Source of the DNA: Leptasterias polaris
Lineage: Eukaryota; Echinodermata; Asteroidea; Forcipulatida; Asteriidae
NCBI GenBank assembly: GCA_037783415.1
Contig: JAZGTN010000058.1
Span: 8,158,001 to 8,222,000, forward strand
Direction: 5' to 3'
DNA: 64,000 bases
Shown here: positions 56,079 to 64,000 of the stretch, piece by piece
How the letters are laid out: every line of letters begins with the position of its first letter
Numbering within the stretch: the stretch's first letter is position 1
Translations under genes and position numbers: made by a program
Notes under the pieces: generated by a model
What the model saw: only the letters and a program-made list of their open reading frames with translations
Database searches by the model: none
Told to the model about the DNA's origin: nothing

Positions 56079-59000
56079 TCAAACTTCAGTATCATTACCA
56101 GACTTTGTCTCAGGGTTATGCATACCCTTTTCCTGATCTGGACTTACACTAATGATACTTTTGTCTTTGAGAAGCATCTTATACAGTTGTCGATTCTCTA
56201 AGGCTTTAAGAATGTCTGGAGCACTTGTGGAATTCCATAGTGTTTCAGCAATTTCCTTAGGCATGCTCAAAGTGCTAACTGTGCTATCAAAATCGCACCA
56301 AAGCACAATCGAGTCTTGTCTTACTGCATCAACTGCGAGCACCACAACATCCATCTCTTGGGGCTCGTCTTCTACAACCTATAAGACAAAAATGTGATTT
56401 ACCTGTATTGTATATGATAAATAAAAATGACCTGCACAAAACAGTTAAATCTATAAAAATAATGTTTTAGTACCTGTATACAGATAGTGCAATACCGAAG
56501 TCTGCGTATTAGGGGTAGAGCACAAAAGGGTCAAAGTAAGGCGCACTGCACTGTAAAGGGAACCATGACTGCACAAAATAGCCTGTCAGAAGTTTCTCAT
56601 GTCGGCAAATCGCCATAGAGAAGAGAGTTGGGCAAAAACAACATTATGAGAGTATCGGATTCCAGGATGGAATGGTGATCCCAAATTCGTACAAAAAAAT
56701 AAAATTGATTTGGAAGTTGAAAAATCTATGTCGGAAAATTAGGCAAGAGTCGCATCATGTACATAATAAATACTGTTGTGAGGAAACCCCTTACGAAGTG
56801 TCTTTTCTTTTGAGCAATTTTTATATATATTTATTTCGGGACTTGCAAATCAACGGTTGGCTGCGACAGACAAGAAGGATGCCCGTTTTCAGTAATAAAA
56901 TAAAAAACGCATGTCTGTTCAGTTCAGTATATGAGGAACCTATGTAAAGGCATCGTCTACTCTTCAGGCAATAATAGGCGTGGTTAAAAAGTCTGCGAAC
57001 AGAGTTGAAGTTGTTTCTTCTCGAGCTGATGAATCACGACGCCTTCAGAGTGCTACCAGGCATCTAAAACCCGGATTTCAAAAAAATTCCGCGACTGAAA
57101 AATAAGTTTTTTTATCGGATAGGCCCTTTAGTAATTAAAAAAAAAACAAAACAAAACAAAAAACGTGACGCCTCCTCTCAAAAAAAATCAGGATGTGTCA
57201 CTGCTACACAGTACATGTACAACCAGATAATTCGGCTTATCAGAGGTTCAACTTCGTCACCAACAGGTCTAGGTCAATAAATTAATGCTTTGATGTGTGC
57301 GCTTTTATACACCACTCCAGCCATTCAGAGTGTAGTGACTTTTGGTACATCGAAGTAAGTACATGTCTTGGACGACGGGGCTCTCAAAGATTGCAGTCAT
57401 CGTTGGATCACTAAGGCGACCGCCAAATACTCGATTGGGCAGGTCGTCAAAAGATTCGTGATTGTGAATGGCTAGAAAACTGTTGTGAGTTATGTTAATG
57501 AAAAAATGCGTTGCGCGCGCTCAATCTTAGTTGTTCTTGCTGCCAGATGTTGTGACGGTTGATGGTGATGGTTGTGACAGCCAGACGGCAACATTAAAGA
57601 AATAGGTCCAACACTGTTACGAAAACCGGGACAAGTAATGTTTACGGGCGTACAACCATAGTTATCATTACTGGGTTAGGTTGGCTTTTATTCAGTGTCA
57701 GTTAGACATTAGAGAAATGGGTTACCCAAACACTGTCATGAAAACCAAGTCAACGTTGACAAGGGTCCCTAATCTTAATGGAGAGACTGTGAGTGGCTGG
57801 CTGTTATTATTTTGTGTAATCTGTAATACAGTAGAAACAAACATGTTGTTCGAGAAATAAAACAGGTTGATTGTACAAGTACATGTAAAGTGTTGAAATA
57901 AAAAGAAAAGAAAAAAAAAACTACAAAATATAATGTTTTCAGGGGCAAAACGAAAGCTGAACAAGTGGTTCCATATCTGAATTGTTTTCTCCTTAATATA
58001 AGTAATCAAATTGAGTGCTATAGTGAAAGTTGGAATAAAAGGGTTCCTCTATAGTTACGTTTTTCCCTCCGTGCCATTTTCTTCAGCCATACACAAAATA
58101 TATGCAACTTGTTTGGAATTCTGAATTCGTTGAATAAATGGAACAATCAAGTAAATTACGTTTTGGAGATTGAACACACAAACAACCGTTCAAGATTGCA
58201 CAAAGTAGCCCATCGAAAAGGGTGCTGCTTAACATTTTGGGAGGTGCCAGGGTGTGCCGAGGATGGAAACATTGTTATGAAGGGTGCTGCGCATCAGGCT
58301 CTCTCTGCCATGGCAAATTTAACAAAAATTAAGTAGTTTTGGTGTGTACTTCATGCAGACTGTTGTCTATTTTTACAACACAAGCAACACTCCCATGATT
58401 ATGGGGGCGCTGCTGATCAATACCATTTCAAAAATATGATACTTACTGCAATTGTTGTGTTTCTTGAAGAAGTTAAAGCGATCTCATTATAGAAGGTGCT
58501 GCGTTTTGAAGCGAGATGGGAAATTTTCACTTTGTTGCCTGCCTTTACTGGTGACGTGCTGGCTTTGTTCCAAAGCGCTACATGGATGGTCCCAGATGAA
58601 TCTTCCAGGACAAGGTTGCGTACTTTCTGGCTGCTACTTGCTCCTACGTTCTTCGGAAGTTCATCCTGCAAAACCAAAAAGTCAATACAGTCTGCAGTTA
58701 TGAAGAAGTAATATACAATCTATCAAATACATCCTAATTGTCTCATAAATTTGAATTTAAAATAAACAGCTTTGAAGGAAGCTTTCTTGCAAATTGTATC
58801 TTTATTTAATAACACAAGTATGTGATAAAGCAAAAACTTTAAAGGACCAGCAAAAACTTTAAAAGGATGCAGCAGTAATACTTTTAAGGTGATTTTAGCA
58901 AGACAAAACATCATTACTTAATCAATGTGCTAGTGTTTGTATAATTGTAACACTCAAAAATGGTGGTGGTCCCATATGGAATCAGTTTGAATTATGTAGG

Positions 59001-59439
59001 CGTAATAGTAGAACTTACATTCGTTATTATCCCTTCCACAGAGACTGTCTTGCTCTCATCAGTAATGGATGCTATTGCTTGCACTTGAGGTGGGGTTGGA
59101 TCAACCAACTGGTCTGCTATTTCCATCAGGTTTGCAGGTATAGGCTGTGACAGTTTTGGGGTCTTGTTGATGGTGGTAGACTTGTTGACAAACAAGACGT
59201 CGGAGCTTCCTTTTTGAAAATTCCCCAATAAGATGACATCTCCAACTGCACATGGCATCTTGGATAACATATTGTCATAAACGATGGCTTTTATGGCTCC
59301 AGTATGATCCACCAGACTTGCTTCTGTAGAACCATTGCCTTTGTCTTTTATTTTGGCTATTTTCACCATGACGGGTCGTGGATAGGGATTGATTCTCCCA
59401 GCATGCTTCCGGATGCTTCCAACAGTATCCATGACTTAG
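56079..59439 (-). CDS. OB-fold (RPA-like) nucleic-acid-binding protein, three coding exons
   Basis: Minus-strand exons: 59439-59019 (acceptor tgttgcag; ATG 59432; donor ACGAAT|gtaagt), 58665-58447 (acceptor tttgcag; donor ATTGCA|gtaagt), 56378-56079 (acceptor cttatag; stop). All introns are phase 0, and the exons give 138 + 73 + 99 = 310 codons. The first part looks like an OB fold: YPRPVMVKIAKIKDKG, TEASLVDHTGAIKAIVYDNM, CAVGDVILLGNFQ. The second spans exons 1-2: KTVSVEGIITN, QKVRNLVLEDSSGTIHVALW and VKAGNKVKISHLASK, the strand order of the RPA70 DNA-binding domains. The C-terminal exon is acidic at both ends and unrecognised. A likely 5' UTR exon ends at 59937 (CCTAAC|gtaagt). Likely binds single-stranded nucleic acid; it is much shorter than RPA70 and lacks its zinc-ribbon domain. 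Confidence 0.8.
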
Positions 59440-60209
59440 CTGCAACATTAAAACAAACAATTATACACAACACACCCCTCAAATTCATTCTTTGGTCTGG
59501 ATATTTTCATTTAACTAACTTCGGCACTGAAATACGTACACTGATATGGGGTCAGATAAATGTGATCAAGTGTTTAAATAAAAGTAATTTTCTGGCACAT
59601 TTTCACAAGTCATTATTGCTGGCGTACTCTTGTATAAAAACCTGTTCAAATGAATTGGACTTGGAGTAGTGCAAAAGTATATGAATAATGAAATTAGGTG
59701 AGCATCAGGCAATAACTATTACCAACGAGTTGTTCTTATTCCTCCATCCATGGTATGGTTACATACAACGAACAACTATATATAAATTGTGTGTGAGTGT
59801 TGTTTTTCCTATTTATGATGCCACTAGTACTATCTTGTACTTCGCAAAGTTGAATTGAATAGCAAGTTTCTCTTACAGTGCAGTATTATTTTCTTTTCAA
59901 CAAAGTTACAAAACCAAGAAACTTACGTTAGGAAAGAGGTAGGGCTACGACTGGCGATCTGATGAGTATATAGGCTGCTGCCAATGCACTGTTTGTTGTT
60001 CGCACTGTTTGTTGTTCGCACTGGTTGTTCGGCTGCAGATTAGGTTCATCATTGAAATATGAGACCCCTGGGAAACTTAGTTGAGCTAGCTCTGGCGATA
60101 CGGCGGAACGACTGGATGTCCCATTGTAAATGGAACGGTCTTTTGATCTTCAACCGACAATTCTGCTATTTCATTGGCTGTTTGATCTCCCAATAATAGT
60201 ATACAAATG

Positions 60210-60362
60210 TTGAGTGGCTCTGAGTGGAATGGGAGGAATATTATCGAAAGGTAAAATTTGGATCTTCCATTTCACATGGGGAAGCCGAGAGAAATGGAAA
60301 AGTCCAAATTTTACCAAGCGATAATATTCCTCCCATTCCATCCACGAATTAAAGCCACTCAA
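60210..60362. mobile_element. short foldback element
   Basis: ttgagtggctctgagtggaa plus tgggaggaatattatcg at the left is mirrored by cgataatattcctccca ... aaagccactcaa at the right, with a 25-bp loop. 153 bp, non-coding. It could form a long hairpin in RNA. Confidence 0.8.
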
Positions 60363-60584
60363 TTGTTTTATATAACTGACATAATTAAATAGATTTCTGT
60401 CATTGGAATTTGTGCACAATAAACATAAAGCAGATACGGTTCCTCGTCCACCCCAACTTATGAAAGTTGTAAAACCTCTTCTAAAAAACGTGGACGACTC
60501 CATGTAGACACCGCAGGGACACTCTGTACGCACGAATGATTCTCACCGTTCAATCATACAGGGTTCAATAGATACAATTCCGCA

Positions 60585-60870
60585 CTAGAGCTTAAGTGTT
60601 TGTCAACAAACACAGAGCTGTTCGTCAACAAACACAGAGCTGTTCCTGTAATTTTCAAAGAGTTTAAAACTGAAAAGAAATTGAAAATCAGGTGTGTAGT
60701 TCTTGAGATATGGTCCCACTTCCGGTTGACCCGGAAGTAAAGGTCAACATGGGGTCACGGTTACCCAAAGCTAGCAATGGCCAAGGAGTCTATAACTGAA
60801 AACAGTTTGACAATCGGTTGTGTAGTTCTTGAGATATGGTCTTACTTCCGGTTGACCTGTACGTGTGCAA
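60585..60870 (-). mobile_element. Helitron/HINE-like unit 5, detached copy
   Basis: CTAG (60585-60588) followed by T on the minus strand, hairpin gtgtttgtcaacaaacac (60595-60612; part of it, with agctgttc, is repeated once), and about 1.6 core repeats. It lies 7 kb from the main array in different flanking DNA (cgcACTAG), so it is an independent insertion of the same end. Confidence 0.6.
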
Positions 60871-62671
60871 GAGATCAGTGGACGAGTCACTAGAGGCTAG
60901 TGCGCCCTCTAGTTCTTATTATGGTTGTAACCGAGCACAGTAGTACACAACCAACTATGGATCACTGACGTCTTGGCCTAAAGACTAGCGTGCACGCAAA
61001 GGAGTCACTTTTTGTTAGCCAATCAGCGTTGATTTTTCATGTCACTTGGGTTCACGCCAGTTGCTATGTGTGTGTGTCGTCAACGTTCAACCACAACCCG
61101 TTCAGTCTGGTCCCATGCAAAACCAGCACAGAATTCATGGGAATTTGGATGTGACATCTTGGGAACCAGATTCAATAATCTGAAGCATGGTAGGAGACTA
61201 TGGTGACAATTCTTATCTAAAATAAATAACATTTTGTTTGTTTTATTGAAATATTTCAGCACTTTATTTGTAATATGTTATATAGGGTGGTTTTTGTCAT
61301 CGGTTAATTTTAGTCATGGAGCAATCTAAGTACGTGCCCTTCGTTTGCATGGTATTTAATTGTGGAGGGGGTGACGTACAGTACGTGTGTAACTTGAGTT
61401 GACTTGCAGTTGCATTTGCAAATTATTACGCGGTCATGTCATGACATCATACCATGATAACTCAGTTAGTATCTCCATGCTCAGTCATAGTACTCATACA
61501 GTTTCAAATACAACCACTTCACAATAGTGATGGTCGATGGTGGTCGTATATACTTTTAAAATATTATTTCAGTGACCATCAAACTTCTCATAAATAGTAG
61601 GCCTATATTAATTATAGTAAAAAGTATGTTATTCAATCAATTCATTCATCATATGTCATGGGATTGTATGTACCTGCACATCTTTTTAATTTTTGTGTTT
61701 GTCGACACAAGTCAATACCAACAGTAACACAACAGTCTGCATTAATTTAAAACAGTGCTCTGCACTGCACTGCAGAGGAGTGCAGGGAACACGAACAAGA
61801 CCAAGTTTTTAGTAAGATAGATTAAACTTGTATTTGTATAATTTATTTAATGACGATAACCCACGGTTCATGTACAGAACATTGGTTTATGTGGAATAGC
61901 ATTGCGCGTAGCAGGACTTGTGGTCTGTAGGCCATAGGGCCCTACCGGTAATCAAAGGACGTACATGTATGGCAACAAAAATGCATGGTATTTGGCAAAA
62001 CTTCAGTATTTGGCAGGACGATAATGGGCACTTGACTTTAAATCAACACTTTGTTCCATGGTAAATTTAAATTCACAAATCATTTCTTTTTAAATGTAAC
62101 GCAAAATTAACATGAGAAGTGAGACTGTAAAAATGCCACATGTGACAATAGATAAGGAGACTTTAATAGTAACAAATTATCAATCAAGAGAAACCCCCGT
62201 TTATTATAAAATTCCTAGGTGCTTATTCTTCAGGTTTAAAAGGTTGAAAATAATTTCCAAACACTTTAAAATGATGTGAGAAAAATAATGCTCAATCAAT
62301 GTTGAGATGATGAACTCATGAAAAGCGAGTGCTTTGATTAGTCTTGTTTAAGAAACATAATTGGGGGATGGATTAAGTAAATTGTATCATACTACTAGTC
62401 ACTGTTGGACTGCATTTTTTAATTTTTTTTTCAGGGGGGGGGCGGTGGGATGGAGAAATGTTAATGTAAACAGAGAGATATGAACAACTTTTTGTGTAAT
62501 GTGTTTTTTGATAATCCAAATTTGTTGAGGTAATTGTGATCCTTATGTTAGGTAGTTCATTAATGTGGAAGAGGCCAGGTGCAGAGTATCTAGGTAGGGT
62601 GTTGATTGTCTGGTCAGTATAACATACATAACTAAACTTATGGAGTTAAAATTTGACATAAATTGTCAAGT

Positions 62672-62693
62672 GTGTGTGTGTGTGTGTGTGTGT
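62672..62693 (+). repeat. (GT)n microsatellite
   Basis: About 11 GT dinucleotides. The preceding 60.9-62.67 kb shows no gene that I can support. Confidence 0.9.
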
Positions 62694-62775
62694 GGTTCGT
62701 TAAGTAAATGGAAATAGATTATTATTGTTTCAAGAATATTTATCATTAATTTTGTATGTTTTTGTTTCACAGAAA

Positions 62776-64000
62776 ATGAAGGTTTACAAGGATGAAACAA
62801 AGCTGCCAAGAGACGCTATAATGAGTGTACCTCTTGCAAAGCGAAAGGATTGCAGATGTGTATCACCTATGTCTGTAAGTGTACCTGTCAAGTGTGTTTG
62901 TCCCATCATATCATCCTTGTCTCATTTGAATGTGTTGTGTGTGCAATCCAATTTTGTTCCATTGTCCTCATTTCCTGCGGGTAAAAGTTGTTGTATGTTT
63001 CCTGCGGGTAAAAGCTGTATGTTTCCTGCGGGTAAAAGCTGTATGTTTCCTGCGGGTAAAAGATATAAGATCCGTGCGGGTAAAAGTTGTAAGAACATCC
63101 CTGCGGGTAAAAGTTGTAAGAACATCCCTGCGGGTAAAAGTTGTAAGAACATCCCTGCGGGTAAAAGTTGTAAAATTCGTGACTCTACAGAATATGAAAT
63201 TGCTGTGTGTAAAAGAAATGAAAATAACTATGAAATGAACACTGAATATAAAGCTGAAATCGAATCTGAAACAACTGTTAAAAGGAACTATGATGGTAGT
63301 ACTGAAGACAAGCATGAAGATGATGGCATACTAGAAGGAAGGTATGTAACCAATTGTAAAAGTGACATGAGAGATGGAGAAGATAGTAAGATAAGACATG
63401 ACAAAGAGGATAGTAAGATAAGAGATGAGGAAAAGGATGCATCTGAGAATATTATCAACAGTATTTGTCATGAGCAGAGAAGAAAACAGACCAAGAAGTT
63501 GAAACTGAATATGCCAACCAGAAGGAGAGCTAGTAATACTAAAGCACTGAGTAAGTTAAAGGCTAGAAAACAAACATGCTGTAGCAGGAGTAATGTTCTG
63601 GAATGGGTGGTAGAGTATTATCATGAGAAGAAGGTATCAAAACCAAATAGAAAGAAGGTCAAACGAAATGAACGGAAGAAGTTACTGCAAAGGTGTAAGA
63701 ATGGTAAGGTGGTGGAAATACGTATGAGTAAAGATGAGAAAAGGAATCATGATAAGGCACAGAAGAATATTGAAAGCCATACAAGAAGAAGTCTGAGCTG
63801 TGTTCTGAACAACATGCATTCAAAGACAGTATTGCATACAAACAATCACTGTGAGAGAAAGAGCGCATGTAAGACAAATGTAAAGTCCATAAAGCAGATT
63901 CAAAGAGGAAAGACATTGAAAGCAAAGGAAAGCATTAGCAGAGCCAGAAACGATTGGAAGAAAAAAGAAACAAGACAATGTTGGATGTGTGATCACAAAA
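62776..64000 (+). CDS. open-ended ORF with PAGK repeats, function unknown (runs off the window)
   Basis: From ATG 62776, directly after a good acceptor (ttgtttcacag at 62772), the frame stays open for 408 codons to the window end. In DNA of this AT content a chance ORF this long is very unlikely. N-terminus: a Cys-rich stretch (KRKDCRCV, VPVKCVCP). Residues about 68-130: eight short repeats around PAGKSC. Then an acidic/basic mixed region (DSKIRHDKEDSKIRDEE) and a long Lys/Arg-rich region with scattered Cys (TRRRASN, KKVKRNERKK, ERKSACK), ending CWMC. No known domain recognised; charge and composition suggest a nuclear or nucleic-acid-binding protein. A GTAAGT at 62875 could be a donor, but the continued open frame argues for a single long exon. 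Start could also lie in an earlier exon. Confidence 0.65.
   Translation, partial: MKVYKDETKLPRDAIMSVPLAKRKDCRCVSPMSVSVPVKCVCPIISSLSHLNVLCVQSNFVPLSSFPAGKSCCMFPAGKSCMFPAGKSCMFPAGKRYKIRAGKSCKNIPAGKSCKNIPAGKSCKNIPAGKSCKIRDSTEYEIAVCKRNENNYEMNTEYKAEIESETTVKRNYDGSTEDKHEDDGILEGRYVTNCKSDMRDGEDSKIRHDKEDSKIRDEEKDASENIINSICHEQRRKQTKKLKLNMPTRRRASNTKALSKLKARKQTCCSRSNVLEWVVEYYHEKKVSKPNRKKVKRNERKKLLQRCKNGKVVEIRMSKDEKRNHDKAQKNIESHTRRSLSCVLNNMHSKTVLHTNNHCERKSACKTNVKSIKQIQRGKTLKAKESISRARNDWKKKETRQCWMCDHK
62977..63175 (+). repeat. 24/30-bp in-frame repeat encoding PAGK units
   Basis: cctgcgggtaaaag recurs eight times (one variant is cgtgcgggtaaaag), four at about 24-27 bp (with ctgtatgttt) and four at 30 bp (with ttgtaagaacatc). 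Unit lengths are multiples of 3, so frame is kept. Other frames on both strands also stay open, giving false ORFs such as the one at 62930-63238. Confidence 0.92.

Noticed and set aside
58109..58336. 75-codon + ORF inside the OB-fold gene intron
   Set aside because: Looks moderately protein-like but has no splice signals, no recognisable motif and is antisense to the host gene.
62930..63315. Overlapping + and - ORFs with FLRVK and FTRRK repeats
   Set aside because: Alternative frames of the PAGK-coding repeat; the long open frame from 62776 explains the region better.
1..64000. CRISPR array, bacterial operon, rRNA or clear tRNA genes
   Set aside because: None seen. The tandem arrays lack spacer structure, gene style is intron-bearing animal, and the only tRNA-like feature is the SINE B box near 9979.

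Overview
This is a window of animal nuclear DNA. Genes are sparse and split by introns with GT..AG borders, and most of the sequence is transposable elements, minisatellites and foldback repeats. The inverted-repeat elements at 36.7-37.4 kb and the hAT-type miniature elements look like sequences I associate from memory with echinoderms, probably a sea star; I could not check this by search.

Four host-type genes are supported by splice sites that keep reading frame. (1) + strand, 260-1971: the last two exons of a gene with an acidic segment and a basic C-terminal module. (2) + strand, about 7.1-13.0 kb: a Tudor-like gene with a likely non-coding first exon ending at 7215 and coding exons 10668-10709, 11161-11242 and 12496-12978. 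(3) - strand, 31.8-15.3 kb: a BEN-domain gene whose exons lie at 31.7, 28.6 and 28.2 kb and then at 17.6, 17.2, 16.4 and 15.3 kb. Its introns hold a Penelope-like element and two LINEs, and a decayed second copy of its terminal exon lies at 14.8 kb. (4) - strand, 59.4-56.1 kb: a complete three-coding-exon gene of about 310 aa with two OB-fold (RPA-like) regions. At the right edge, an ORF from 62776 stays open to the window end (at least 408 codons) and carries a run of short PAGK-type repeats.

Mobile elements by region. 17.7-22.4 kb: a non-LTR retrotransposon with both ORFs intact. 22.4-23.2 kb: a LINE relic. 23.5-28.05 kb: a second, frameshifted LINE. 29.25-31.55 kb: a degraded Penelope-like element with RT and GIY-YIG parts. 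36.7-37.4 kb: two adjacent inverted-repeat elements. 37.4-40.35 kb: a frameshifted CACTA/EnSpm-type transposase with an intron and a long poly-Asp tract. 40.6-53.5 kb, with a further piece at 60.6 kb: head-to-tail repeat units with about 130-bp core repeats. Each unit has one end of hairpin plus CTAG followed by T (CTAA in one copy), which suggests a Helitron/HINE-type element. Nested inside these units are an intact Tc1-like element (42246-44037, unusual DD46E spacing), a piggyBac-like deletion derivative (48347-49112) and a hAT-type miniature element (47681-47933). Because the host repeat is present in several copies, both the Tc1 and the piggyBac-like insertions can be compared with empty sites within this same window.

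Minisatellites are also prominent: 22-bp units at 3.2 kb, 21-bp at 5.8 kb, 110-bp at 6.3 kb, 57-bp at 13 kb, palindromic 39-bp units at 14.4-15.2 kb, and ATGGT-rich stretches at 32.6 and 34.1 kb. The 57-bp and 39-bp periods are multiples of three and produce false ORFs. Stretches not listed (about 3.4-5.6, 8.4-9.8, 34.4-36.6 and 60.9-62.7 kb) show no gene that I can support.
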